From contig NC_062242.1 in assembly GCF_905475465.1 (NCBI RefSeq), positions 10,629,501 to 10,693,500 on the forward strand: a stretch of DNA of 64,000 bases, written 5' to 3'. The stretch's first letter is position 1. Every line of letters starts with the position of its first letter. The translations under genes were made by a program, and so were the position numbers. The notes under the pieces were generated by a model. The model was not told the DNA's origin. It did no database searches and worked only from the letters and a program-made list of their open reading frames with translations. Below are positions 23,831-38,800 of this stretch, in pieces. The stretch comes from Pieris napi (Eukaryota > Arthropoda > Insecta > Lepidoptera > Pieridae).

Positions 23831-26800
23831 CTGTAATAAGACATTAATTAAGCCACCAAATATAATTGATATTTCTATACATTTTTAGAACTCTATTAAT
23901 CTTTATCAGAGACATCCATTTAATTAATGTTACGGTATATATGAAGGCACAAGTTAGCTACAAATTTTAATGTCTAGTACACTACAAGCCCATGGAAAAA
24001 AATACCTGTGAAATGAACCAACGTGAATAACGCTTAGAAGGCTGTTACTATATCAGAAAATAACTCTGAGCACTATGCCGTCATTTCTGAGCGGTACAGG
24101 TGAGGACGTGAGTGAATGGAATTTCTCAGGTACAAATGGGGAATTATAGTATATGTCTGGTTTACATTTGCTCGAACGGTGAAGGAAAACATTGCGACGA
24201 AACCGGCTTGCCTTGCCAAGAAAGTCGACGGCATGTCTCAGGCACAGGAGGCTGATCACTTACTTGCCTATTTGATTAACAAATGATCATGAAACAGATA
24301 CAGAAATCTGAGGCCCAGACCTAAAAAGGTTATAGCGCCACTGATATTTATTTGTAGTTGCAGTGTGATAATCATTAAATGCCTGGATTAGATTCCCAGA
24401 ACCAAAAGACATACAAAATTTATTAAATATCTTAGGGATGTGAGCGATAGAATTAGATTATTAGATTAGAATTCCAAATTAAATTATGTACACGTTTTAA
24501 ACATAATAATTATTGTAATAGCGTGATAGAAGCATTTAGATTGGGTTCTTATAATTTTGTTAAATCTCGATCATCTTGGATTATAATCGAAATTGGACCA
24601 CATTTACTTTAAGAAAAATTAACACAATCTGCGACTAAAAGATTTATATATTTTTAAGTTAAAAATAATAAATAATAATAGTTTGGTCAAAACACGGCAT
24701 ATAAGATAGATTAGACATTATTCCGACAGTTATTATTCGATAAATGTAATTTTTTTAAATAAAATTAGTCTTAATATAAAAAGTTCAAACGTGTTAATTT
24801 AAGTGGAGACTTTTGTTCAAGAAAATAAGATTAGCCATTCCCAAAACGCATGCATATATGCATAATGTATTCACCTATTATGTACCCATTATGTACCTGA
24901 CGGCATGTGCTGGGAATTTCTTATTGCTGAGTATGGCGGCGGCGCAGGCGTCGATCCAGGCTTTGCTGTATGTACGGGGTAACCTACATAATAATTATAA
25001 TGTTAGCCATCAATTTTATAAATGCGTTTAGATATTTTTTTTTCTATAGAACAGGGGGCGAGGCCCACTGATATAAGTGATATCGCCGCCCATGGATACT
25101 CTCAATGCCAGAGGGCTCGCGAGTGCGTTGCCGGTCTTTTAAGAATTGATACGCTCTTTTCTTGAAGGAACCTAAGTCGAATTGGTTCGGAAATACTTCA
25201 GTGGGCAGCTGGTTCCACTAAGTGGTGGTGCGCGACAAAAATTGCCTTGAAAAACGCTCTTTATATGAATTTTACTAATATCTATATATATAAAAATGAA
25301 ACCCGTTTTCCGTTGTCACGACATAACATGAAAACGGCTTGACCGATTTGTCTGATTTTTTTTATATAATATTCCTTGAAGTACGAGGATGGTTCTTACG
25401 TAGAGAAAATTTAAAAAAAAATGAGTGAAAATGTCTAAAAACAACTTTTCTATATTCCCATACAAAATATTCCTAATAATACTTAAAAGTCAATTTGAAC
25501 TTTAATACCATATCATAGAGTTCAAGTGTTAGTGGAGGGTTCCGGGAAGGTACATTTTTATTTTTGACATAATGTATTTGTTGTCTTATCAACCCGAATA
25601 GCAGAATAAGTATTTAAAAAAAAAAGAATAGACTGTTAGGCGGTACGATGTTCGCCAGGCCAGCTAGTTCATAATATAAAGATAACAGATAGTATAAAGT
25701 CGCTTAATATTATTTTGTTACGTAACTTAGAAAAGGATGTGTATATACGACTCCCCAGATAATTTATACTTTAATATTACAAATGCAAGTGATTCGCGGT
25801 GAAAATGTTCCTCTATAGAGAAAAGAGAATACGCAGACTAGCTCTAACGCGACTTTTAGAAATTGTTTAGTCCTATGGAAATCGTCATAAACGGGATTTA
25901 TTATATAATTATAATTTAACCATGCTTCTGATCTATGTCTAGAACAACACAAGTATGTAAGTTTAAGATTCCTTACCAAGTGAACTATTTCTAAGGTACG
26001 GGTTGCCGTAAGTGGCGGCGTACCGCAAATCTACCCCGGTTTTACCCGTCTGTGGGGGCACTGGCACTTGTGGACCTATAAATACATTATTAACATTTAT
26101 ATCGTGAAATAGTTCATATATGTTACGGAATTGTATATATTCTTGAAGACGCATTCTTAAACATGTGGCATGAATACTAGAGTCTGGCTATTGAAAGAAG
26201 ATAACGAAAAAGCGCGGCAAATTAAAAAAAAAAAGTATTGTATCCCTTAAAGTTTGATATATTTTGTGGATTAAACTTACTTGATACTTGATTTTATTTT
26301 ATTATTTTTTAACATTGATAGTAACTGTATGTATATAAATTAAATACTATACGTATTTAGTATTTTACTATTGATACTTAAAATGACTAGCATTGCATGG
26401 AAAACTAAAACTACATATCTAATATAGTAATTGCATGAAGTAGACAATAAATCATAATAACCTAAGAAATTCAATGACATTCTGTCTTTCCATCCGAACG
26501 ATTTCAAATAATTCAATTATCTTCTTTCATTAGGCAGACTCTATCAATCATTTAAAATCATGCTATTAGCAGAGATATCAAATGTTTTGTCTATTACTAT
26601 TGTAGTATTTTGAAGAATCAAACATAATTATATAATATTCACATGTGCTCTGTGCTAAACTTATATTACTGAAAATCCACCTGGATTCGAGCCCAAATGT
26701 GGTTTGAAGAAGAGTTTCCATAGACAAGTTAAAGTTACTTACGTGTCGCAATACGTCAATAAATTAACTTTAGTATAAAAGTTAATATAGAAGTAATTTA

Positions 26801-29800
26801 ACAAGAAAAACTTCTATATATGAAATTCAAAAATGGAACAGGAAAAACATACCTTCCCCGCCGACGGGCAGTCCTAAATTATTGATAGCGTCCGTTGCTT
26901 CCGGTTTAGGACGTTGCAATGAATTATTCTGCGATCCGTTGCCGTTTGACAGCGGCAACGTTGATGCCGTGTCGATGCTGCGCGTCAGCGAGCCTTGTAG
27001 AGACCTGTATAAAAAGCAAGGTGTATTTCAGTTTAAGAATAACTTTATTTCTCATAAGAATTGCATACATAATTCACTTACTGAGAAACAATATGTATAA
27101 CTAAGATAAATAATTAAAATAAGAGCGCACAGATGTAGGTACATATATAAAATAACAAAACAAAACAGCTACAAAAACGTGGGTAGACATAATAAACTCA
27201 ATCAGTCAACCAAGCAAAACATGTTCAAATTTGATGATGAAAAAACTTTAAATTATCGAGGTTCAAATTAACGAGTGTTAAATTATCGAGAGTCGACTGT
27301 ATATTGTTTAGAAAAAGGTCTTTTGCATTTTAATTAGCCAAAGTTTAAAAAAAAGGATCTATTTTGTATAGAACATTTTAAAAATCATTTTAAAAAGTAC
27401 CTAAAATTATAATAAAAATTCGAAACAACCAAAATAATGCACACACGTCCTACCTCGTCGACGGCACATCAAGTTGTGGTGGCGATTGCACTCTCAAATG
27501 TGGAGGCGGCACATATCCTTGCGGGTAGTCGTATACGTAAGCACCTGGGTTCTGTGAAAAAATTTCTTCTTAATTCTACACATTTAACAGGATTTTTTTT
27601 ATTATTTACTAGATAACCCGGTGAACTTCATGTCACCACCTTTGTGTTGAAATTTAATATTTTTTTTAAAACAGACCAACGAGAATGAGATGAAACCTCT
27701 TACCACAGCTATGAAACACAAATTTCTGGAGGTAATCTATAAATATATGACTATCTTCCAACATTCGCTCGGATGGTGAGGAAAACCATCGTGAGGAAAC
27801 TGGCTTGCCTTAGACCCAGTAGTCGACGGCTGTGTCAGGCACAGGAGGCTGATCCCCTACTTATCTATTAGATTGACAAATTATCATGATACAGAAACCT
27901 GAGGCCCAGAGCTAAAATTGTTGTAACGCCACTGTTTTTTTTTTTTATTATTTTTCGAAATGATACTCACTTTAAAGTAATGGTCTCCGTAACTTTGGTC
28001 AGAATAATCGTTGCTATAACGGAATTGCAACATCGGATCATCGTGTCGTATCGTTGGGAGTGCTACTGGTCCAGCCAGCGGCAAACCGTTGGGATTCTTT
28101 GAATCCGAACGATCGGAACTGGTGTACTCCTAGTAATTTAAAATTAAATATTATAGTCAAACTCAAACTCAAAATATCTTGATTCATAGGTAAACAAGTA
28201 CACTTATGAACGTCAAAAAAAGTTAAAATGATTGTAAATTTACATTTACTACCAGTTCGCAAGTCAAGGGCGTAGAGCGGGCAAGAAGAACTGGCAATAA
28301 ACATTCCGCCACTCTTTTTAATCGCTAGTTTTGAGTCATACAAATTGTAATTCATTGTAAGTCAAATATATTAGCAAATTACAGTTTCAAGTGACCAAAA
28401 CAATCGAAACATGAAAACAGTAAGAATTGTTCTTATCATCACTGAAAATGTATTGATTTACTAAGGGTTTTTATTGGTTTCATAACGTTTTCAAGATATA
28501 GTAATAACATGAGATACAAAGCCTATACGATAGAACAAAATAATATTTGGAATTAGACAGGATTTGACTATAATGTTGCTATAATCGTTAACTAAGATTT
28601 AGCATCAGTAATTATATTCTGTAATTAGTGCAGTGTTGGCCAAGTTGCTTCAGCGTGCGACTCTCATCCCTGAGGTCGTAGGTTCGATCCCCAGCTGTGC
28701 ACCAATGGACCTTCTATCTATGTGTGCATCTAAAATTCGCTCCAACGATGAAGAAAAACATCGTGAACCGGCTACCCAAAAAGTCGGCGACCTGAATCAG
28801 GCACAGGAGGCTGATCACCTACTTGCCTATTAGATTGACAAATGATCATGACTCAGAAATATGAGGCCCAGAACTAAAAAGTTTGTAGCGCCACAAATTA
28901 AGCAAGACTAATATAAGTTCTATAGTGGCTTAAGATAATTAAATAAAATACGTACCAAATCATAACTGTCGCCCTGAGGCAATTGTAATTTCAAGTCACT
29001 GATATTCGAGCTTCTATCACTTTCTTTGTTATATGGATCACCTGTCACTGTCACATCTGGTTTTTCGTTAATCTGTGTCTTCTGTCTTCTCCGCCTGTGG
29101 CAAAGTACTACGAGCACAATGAAGGCAGAGAAGAATATGATACCTGATGTCACTCCCGTTATTATTATAAATAGGGGCAATGTTTCTGAAAAAAAAATAG
29201 CTTTTAATATTTACTCTTTATAAGCATTAAGTCGCTATTAAATGTGTTCAATATTTTGTCTTACTTTGTAATACATTAAAATATAATGTTGCCACGTTAA
29301 TTTATTAAAAAAAAGTTTCTGTTTAAAAATTTATTTCTGTTTAATAATATTATCAAAACAAAGACACTGCAAAATTTGTCTGTACTTTTCCCACTTATTA
29401 CTATTTTTTTTTTAATGGCTCTGGCACAGTTGTGCATTAACGCTGGCTAATGCACAACTATAAGATTTTTATAATTCGTGGTTTTTGCTTTAGAAATTCG
29501 ACCATGCCCTCCAAGTACGGTATAATCACTCGCCCGGTACCGCACAACCGTCCCAAAGGCCGAGAACAAATTTAAATTAAATAAAAACTTGCCCTCGAAC
29601 CGGGAATCGAACCCGGTACCCCTCACCTAGCGGCCACTTAATAAGACCGCTAGGCCATGAAGCCCCTACTAAATGTTTTATTCTCTCTTTAACAACCGTA
29701 CATACACAAAAGATAAAACTTTCGGTCGCATACGTTCATCGTTCATTCGTACATCAAGTCAATACTCACTGAGTGGTTTTAGTGTTATAGCGGCATTAGC

Positions 29801-32800
29801 ATTGCCGTATTCGTTGGTCACACTGCAATTGTACATTCCGTAGTGTTTGGACTGGCTCTGTCGAATTACTAAACTCGACTTTACAACTCCGTCCGATGAT
29901 TCGTCTAGTTTCGTTGCGTAGTCCTTAAATATAAGGGTATTAAATTATTTGTACATAATTAACGAATATTGCAATATTATGACCAATTTATTAAAAATAT
30001 CACGCGCATTTATATTTTAATATATTGTACTGTGTTTAAAATAGCTAGTATATGATAAATCCCCTCAAACGGGTACAGTTAAAATGTGTTTAAAATTTGT
30101 GCCAATTTTAATAAACACGCACTTTAATTTAGAAGACATTATCTAGGCATTACTTTTATCAAGATGTTGACATGGAAAGTGCAATCACTTTTCCAAAGAG
30201 GATGTAAGGAAATCTTTAGGAAGCGGGAGGTCTTTAACTTTATTTAGTAGTAGAAACAATTTCTTGGTTCTTTACAATATTAAATTGTAGCATGTTCAAT
30301 GTTAAATTTCAGTCATCTTTTTTTATCTATTCATGTTCTTAGACGTATATACACACACATATAAACAGGCAAAATAACAATAATCAAAGAAAAAAAATTA
30401 ATTAAAAATATAATGTGATGATAAAAATTAAAAAAATAAAACTTAATACTACTTGATTGATATATGTTTTCTGTTTCTTATATTTTGTTTAATAATATAA
30501 TCTGTTTTTGTTTTTATAAGATGTGATTATGTAGCTGTAAGATTACTTATAAATAAATAAACTACTGGTATTAAATTTTGTGCAGTTTCACTGATCCAAA
30601 CAGAAGACAGTTCAGACTTACGGGGTCTTGTATGAAATTAATCTCTTTCCCTTCAAAGTACCATCTTATGTCATCTGGTTTGGGAACTGAGAGTGCTTCA
30701 CATTCTATGGACACTGTCTCGCCCTCAGACCCTACTTGAGTCCTGTTCGATAATATCTTTGGTTGACCTGAGGACAAAACAAATTATAACTAAGTCTATG
30801 ATAATTTAAACTATTTTTGTACGTCGTTTAAAGACTAATTTAATACGTATGAACGACAGTATCGTCAACTATTACTATGTTTCAAAACAATAAAGTCTTA
30901 AGTTTCTTACAGTAGGAACGCATAGAATATTCGTGCATACTAAACATATACATAAAATTTCTTAGAATAGAATTTATTAACTAATTAATGACTTCTATTT
31001 CCGCGAAGTTATTTTTGAAATCTTTAATCGTCGACATATCAAAATTAGCGTACTTTAAAAAAAAGTGCGTGAGTAGGTACACATGTCAGAAGTGAAACTT
31101 CTATGGCAAACTAATTTTTAACTCTTGTACATATTTATACAAATCTAAAATTTTAGATTTCCGAGGCTTTAGAGACCGAGGGAAAAAGGAAGATATTATG
31201 TTAGAAATTTAATGAATATTTAATTGTCGAAAATTAATACAGGTAATAAATTAATATTTTTTTTATTTACTTCTTTGATAAAACACGTGGCGTTTAAATT
31301 TACAATTCGTCATTTGAGATTACAATAAATTATTTTGAATAAAATACTAATATTTCATAAATTCTCGTTACGAAATTTTAATTCTAAAAATAGAATTTCT
31401 ATAAGGTAATTCGCCCTTCTTACTCTCTCTCAATCGGTCTCTCCCTTTCCTTCAGTAAAAACGCTGTACATATTCGTGACGTATCAGTAAAAACTTTACC
31501 CTCATGCGCCTAAAGAAGTTTCACTTCAGTATGTAAACCAATTAATGTGTCTCGATAAGTATTCATAGATACCTTTGATAAATATAGTTGCTTCGCTCTC
31601 AATCTCAGGGTAACCTTCTACACTGGCTTTACAGATGTAGCGTCCAGCTGTTGCCTCCTCCACAAACACCTTCAAGTTAGGAGCTTTCCCCTTAACCTGC
31701 TGGAAATATATGACCATTTAAAAATCTTCACATGAGGTTTAAAACAAATAGGTTTGACCGATAAGATAGTATTTGAAATTTGAATTGTGTGATATTTGAT
31801 ATGAGGAACAATTAATTAATATTCTAATATTATCAAAGTCAAAAATCATTTATTCATATAGGTAACACAATGTACACTTAATGAACGTCAAAAAAGAAAT
31901 ATGCATTAAGTGCTTTTAATTTTACATTTACTGCCAGTTCTCAAATCAAGGGCGTAGAACGGAAAAGAAGAACTGGCAATAAACTCTCCGCTACTCTTTT
32001 TAATCACCAAGTTTTTTAAATAACGTTTGTAAGGATGTTCCACATGACATCTTAAGTAATAAATAATAATAAAATAATTTAAAAACAAAGATTTACTTTT
32101 AATTTATTCTCTATCAGCAGGAGGCATGGTGAAATAGGAACACGCACTTACATTCTCGTGGGAACAACACGCAAATACATAGACGAAATAGCTAACATCA
32201 CCGCATACACGAATTCAAGTATGACCAGTCACCACAAGATGACTTTAAATAGCATTAATTTTTAATTTACGGTTACTAAAAAAAATAGAAAAATATCCAT
32301 AGACTGAGTTCTGACGTTGACACATACTAGCGAAATGGCAACACTCGCGCAGTAACTGTGGCACTCGCCTGTAATGATATCACATGTAATATCAAATACG
32401 ACTTTAATTATAAATTAAATAAAAAAAAATAAGTAACGTCAACCTTCACCTTCATCGCAGTAGCTCTGTGATAGCAGCATACAATCCAAATGTTTGGTTT
32501 GAAAATTAAAGTTACCATTATGCGAGGTATGTCTGTCTTTAATTGTTAAAACAGTTCTTCACAAATTATAATTAAGAATCATAATATAACCTTCTAACTA
32601 AAAATCGAATGACCGATTAGTCCATTCGATTAGGACTTACGATTCCTTGGAATCATCACACTTATAACACACCTATGGGCGAAAAGACGACAGTAACTTA
32701 ACAATTTTACAAATCAAGTACACAACGGGAATTCACTAAATACATTAAAATATACCTTAAAATATAAGTGCGTTCATTGGTTACGCAATAGCAAGAATTT

Positions 32801-35800
32801 TCATATAAAAACTTACGTAAATATATTGTAGCATTAATAACTTAAGAGGCAAAGAGCGATGCTAGACGCTTGAATGGCATGGCATTATCATTATTTTACT
32901 ACTAGCAGTGGTGAAGACTATATTTAGGTACATATAATACCAGAGCCATACAACTTAAATATGCATTCTCATACCCCAATTACTACTGTTCTCCCAAAGT
33001 AATCTCAAAGCCACTGACGCAATGTAACAATGCTGTCTTGTTACTCATATTTGGGCCACATTTTTATTTTCTCCTGTGTAATAAAATGTTTTATTACGGC
33101 CCAACTTGAATATTTAATTTGTACGAACTAGATCTTTTGGGCTATACGAGTTTTAAGACGGTGGCATAATTGAGGTGAAAGGGCATTTTTATTTATTGCT
33201 ACGACTATTTTCATTAAAAGTTGGCTCTTGAACTTGGCCTTGCTTTTGTCATAAAATCTCTAGTTACTACTATTCAGGTATAAGAACAAGAAATGAACTT
33301 TAAAAATGAAATGTAAAATAAGGCATATCTGAATAGCAGTTCTGCCCAATTTTTGATAGAATAGGGGGGCTAACAAGTCTACGGGACATCCAAAAGGGCA
33401 GCCATCGCAGTAGATGGACACTCATTTCAGTGGATGAATTTCCGGCCTTTAAAGGAGGAGAATGCTTTGAGAGCAGTGTAGGCCTAGTGGCTTCAGCGTG
33501 CGACTCTCATCCCTGAGGTCGTAGGTTCGATCCCCGGCTGTGCACCAATGAACTTTCTTTGATTGAAAATATCGTGAGGAAACCGACATGTCTTAGACCC
33601 AAAAAGTCGACGACGTGTGTCAGGCACTGGAGGCTGATCACCTACTTGCCTATTAGATTTAAAAATGATCATGAAACAGATTCTGAAATCTGAGGCCCAG
33701 ACCAAAAGTAGCGCCACTGATTTATTTTTATTTTTGCTTTGATTTTAAAAAACCTAATTTTAAAATTTTTGTCTTATAAGCTGAATACTTTGAATTTCAC
33801 ATTATTCTACTAAATGTTTATATGGAATTCATAGTAGCTACAGACAAATAAGAAATGATAAAAAATTTCAGTCAGATATATTCTTAACAACAGGATTGAA
33901 AGTTTAGACTTTGAAACCATTTTTCTCTTTCACGTTAAAACAATAAATATGGTATTCACTTACCCCGATGCGAGCTGGTTCATGAAATAGCCAACGGATT
34001 TCCGGTTGAGGCTGCCCATCCACGTCACAGCTTAGGGTTACACTCGAACCGATCTCAGCTTCTATGTTCCGAGGTCGGGTCCTAAATGATGGAGGATCTG
34101 TAATAATACAATTGTTAATCTTCTAATTTAAGTTAGTATAGGTCTTGTGGTTATGCGTAGTGTTTCGTCATTGGGTTTAACGCCTACACATGCCAAATAC
34201 TAAGATTATGGTGTAAATACTACTAAATACAATTCACAGAATATAACGTATAGGATGAAATTAATACAATACAGATTATGGTGTAAATACTACTAAATAC
34301 AATTCACAGAATATAACGTATAGGATGAAATTAATACAATACAGATTATGGTGTAAATGCTACTAAATACAATTCACAGAATATAATGTATTGGATGAAA
34401 TTAATACAATACTGTATCTAGAAGCGGTATTAGAATTATTAAGGCTGATAAAATTGAAGACACTATGTTACACAGCTACACTGAACATATTTGCATATCA
34501 AAGCACTGAAATAAAACCTAACCATTTCGCCGGTCAAATACAAACTTTTTATTCAGTTCGAAATTCAAGTGAACATTTTTAAAATAGCAAACGGAAGACT
34601 TACAAGTGACATTTAAAGTCAGCGAAGCCTCATTTTTCCCGACGGAATTGCTAACTTCACATTTTACAACCGCCTTATTATGCTTTCGGGACACGTTGAA
34701 AATTATCTGAAACAAATATTTTTATATTACCTTCATATTCAAATTAAATAAATATAACAAATAATTAGACTGCGATCAGTGACGTCAGGTTATCTTTTCT
34801 AATTTCTTTTAAAAGTATTTCATCTACGTAATAATTTAGTTATCTGCAGCATTGTTTTTATTAACACCATGCGCCTATTTTATTTAAGTATAGTAGTTTT
34901 TTTATTCTAGTTAAATTTTCTACACATATAATTATCAAATCAATGTATACAATTTATTGTAAAAACTATTTTAAAAGAGTAATAATGGAGTTTCTTGCCC
35001 ATTTTTCTCCATATTAAACTACCTTTTGAAAGCGGCAACTAGTAATTTTTTAATATGATTATATAATACAACTTGTAATTTTGACATTTAAAAGTGTTTT
35101 TTTAAAAGTCCTAATTAAAATCAATGATTTAACTTTTGACTTTTTTCACGCAATTTGTGACAGTTTTTATTGATATTTAGTACTAACAGTCTTGAAATAC
35201 ACACACCGACAAATTGAATGCCTTTCATTCTGTACTCTGTCCTCGCCTGTCTTAGGGCAATTGGATACCTAAGACCCATTACCGTCCAGTGTTGTTGCAC
35301 CAACGGTTAAAATTGTCTTCGTTTAAAGATAACAAAATGTTTAACTATATATTTTATTTGCATGCAATACACGCAATTTCTTAAATTGGAAAAAAAACTC
35401 GTAATAATTATACCATAAATAAATATAAGGTTTATTTATTTCATGGTTTCTTTGTTTAGACAATTTTATTCAAGAAATACTTTCAATATTTTTTTTATTA
35501 ATTTATTATATTAGCCACACTAAAACAGTAAACCGATCAACTTTATGACATACACACAATTTATAGATAGCATAAAAATAAACTATAATATTTCCATTTG
35601 CTATAAAACAGCGGGTCTTAATATAGCCTTATTAGTGACTAGGCGTCTACTACGTAGGCGTCTGACGTAAACCCACAGAGAATATTCATACATACATAAC
35701 ATGGTTCTATTTTCTATGAATACATACAAGAATAAAAGTTACTGTTATGTAATTCACATAACTCTCAGCAGTGCATATTAATCATAATCTGTAACATCGC

Positions 35801-38800
35801 TGCAAACATATGTCTGCTGTATTGACTGATTTGACTTGGCAATACATAACAAAAAGTTCTATTCCCGGATAAATAATGTATACTATTGCCATAATATAAA
35901 ATAATAATAATAATTTATATATTTTTAAAGTTAAACATATTCTTTTTTGTTATTATAATGAAACATGGCAAACTAGACTGAAGAGGTTTTATCAAACAAG
36001 ATGCAGTAAAAATTTACGTGAATACGAATACGCCATAATATAAAATAATAATAACCATTTATATATTTTTAAAGTTGTTAAACATATTATTTTTTGTTAT
36101 TATAATAAAACATGACAAACTAGACTAAAGAGGTTTTTATCAAACAAGATGGAGTAAGAATTTACGTGAATTTCATTAAAGTACCAGGCTTGCATAACAT
36201 ATGAAGTGATCTCCTGAAAAATTCACTTTAATGCAGCAAGCGAAGATTACACGGCTAATCCTCGAGCTACACATTCGTAGCAATTCCAAATTCAAATTAA
36301 AGGTGGCCTAAATGGCCAATTTCCATTTTTAACGACTTCAAAAAGTTCTGTTTGACTTTTGTTTTTATTTTCAGCCTTAATTCTCTTTTTCGATACTTTG
36401 AATTTTGAAATGGTAATAAAACGGCTCTTAAAAACTGAGGGCGGATAAAAAGCTTCTTAACAACTCTGACTTCTCAAAAAAGAATACTAATGAGAAGATG
36501 ACCTTAAGAATATCTGAAATTCCCTTGCGTCTAGGGTTTCAAAGTCAAGCTATTTTGTCGTTCTGAGGCCACATCATAAATAACAGTAATACAAAATAAA
36601 TATTTTCTTTATTATAGATTATACCTTTTAAAGTGAAACTTTTATTACATCGTCTCAAACTTTTTCGTCTGTGTGTTGCATGTCGCGTGACGGTCGGCCG
36701 CGGAGAAGGGATAAAGTGAAAGGCGCTCGTCATAGCAGCTAAAGCCAATATGGCGGCGCCTATAGTTTTCAGCAGCTGACCGTGTAGTGTATAGACTATT
36801 ATTTAATATGTGTATATAATCTAAATAATTGTTATTAATATGTGTGTATAATCTAAACCATTGTTAAGTATTATGTATGTCGTTCTCTCTAAGACACAGA
36901 GTTCTAATATGAACAAAGATCAAGATCTAATAGAATAAAAATATTAGTTGGAGACTTAGTCTACTTTTATTACTTCCCATTATCATTCCAATTTTCCAAG
37001 TATAAAATTAAGATTGATAAAGCGATTTTTATACCCTTAATGGAATATTATCCCAAAATTTTTTAGTTAAATTTATAATGTGAAAAAAAAATTCACTTTT
37101 ACCGTGATTTCATAAAACCACACAATCCTTTTTTTTTCAAATAGTATTATTGCAAAATCAACAGCAATGGAAGAACTACTATGTATAAACAAAAAAAATC
37201 GTTCATAAAGGCTTTCAACGGTGTTCTACCGCGCGCCGAATGAATGTTTAATGTGAGAAATTATTAAGCCAAAGGTAAAAAGGCTACGCAATGTGTAATA
37301 CTGATGTCACGTGTCATTTCTGTTAAATATTATTTTTTGTAATAATGTTAAACACACACAAACAAACACAGAGGCTGTGTGTGTCTGTGAACCCACTTTA
37401 ACATTCTCATTTTTTTACAAGTACAAATATTGTTATTTTTGTTCGAATTTACAACCAATTTTAGAGACTATTTTTAATACAACCAGGATTGTACCCTTGG
37501 TTAAAAGTTTAACCTTCTATAGATAACATAATACGTATCAGTTTTGAGCTACATATATCCCCAATTGCTCAATTGGTACAACAACACCCCATCCTGGTTT
37601 CGGTTCCCAGACACACCTTTTGTAGTTAAAAGGAACAGACTTTTAACTACCTGATCTGTTATCTTAGAATGGGTCGCAGAATCTGACTATTCAGGGGGTA
37701 CAAAATTGTATATATTATAGTATGAGTAACTACTAAATACGAACCCTTATGTTTTTCTTATCTGACAGTTTGCATACAAGATTGTAAAAACACCACCGAC
37801 AGGAAGACTTTCGAAATTGTTTCAAAGTATTTTGCATAAGAAAATATGTATAAAGGATAAGTTGAGAATCACTCAAAGTACACGAGTAAAAGCTGACTTA
37901 CTCGCAGTTCTATTAGATTTTTGTTTTATATAACTGGGGTTAAACGAGTAGCTCATCTGATGGTAAGTGACCCATGGATACTCACATTGCCAGAGTTAAT
38001 GGCGTTTTAAGAATTGGTACGATATTTTCTTGAAATACCCTAAGTAGTTTTTGATCGGTGAAATTGTCCAAAAGTAAAGTAAACAGTGTTTGATCATAGT
38101 ATGTCTCTATCATAAGACAAATGAAACACTTTTACCAGTGAGATGATCAGTGGCGTTACTATACCATCTGGGGCTCGTGGCAAATTCTTTTGATGGGGCC
38201 CTATCAGTAAAATTGTCACGTTGTACTCAGTTTAATTTTAATACATTTTCACGATTTTCAGAGTACTCAATTACACGTTGTATATATCCCACCCATGGCC
38301 TCCTCTCTTAGGCGAGAGGGAATGGTATGTAGTCCCCACGCTAGCCCAATGCGTATTGGAGACTTCACATTCATCCATAGATCACAATATTTCTTGACCC
38401 TCTAGGGTCGGGGGCCCGTGTAATTTTGCCAGCCCTGCCACCCTATTGTTATGCCACTGGAGATGACACTTGCAGGTCAACAGAAATCACTTTGAAGTAC
38501 AAATTAATGTTAAACGCTTCTAGTCTCTCCGGGAACGTGGCAGGTATCAACGAATTTCAAATTAGGTAAAACAATTTTGTAAATTAAATATACTTCGGAG
38601 TAACTTGGAGTTGTTTGAGGCATCTCTTTGTGTGTTTTATGAATACAACAAATGCTTACCATTTCATCGGCATAGTCCCCAATAACAGGGTTGTTGTTGA
38701 TGTACCAGCGATACACCTGGGCAGCAGGGTTCGCATCAGCCAGACAACGAAATCTGGCCTCGGAACCTTCTGGAAATTTGCCATTTACAGCACCATACTT

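Larger units (their letters stand above)
20529..33945. repeat. Tandem segmental duplication, copy B (joined to the 5' exons)
   Basis: Homologous to 1-13751. This copy adjoins exon 9 and so completes the full-length gene. Copy-specific insertions relative to copy A include a Helitron (25281-25667), a block at about 21858-22229 and a purine-rich element at about 31058-31540. Confidence 0.9.

Noticed and set aside
34203..34412. CRISPR-like array
   Set aside because: The three 70-bp units are contiguous with no spacers, and the genome is eukaryotic; it is a simple minisatellite.
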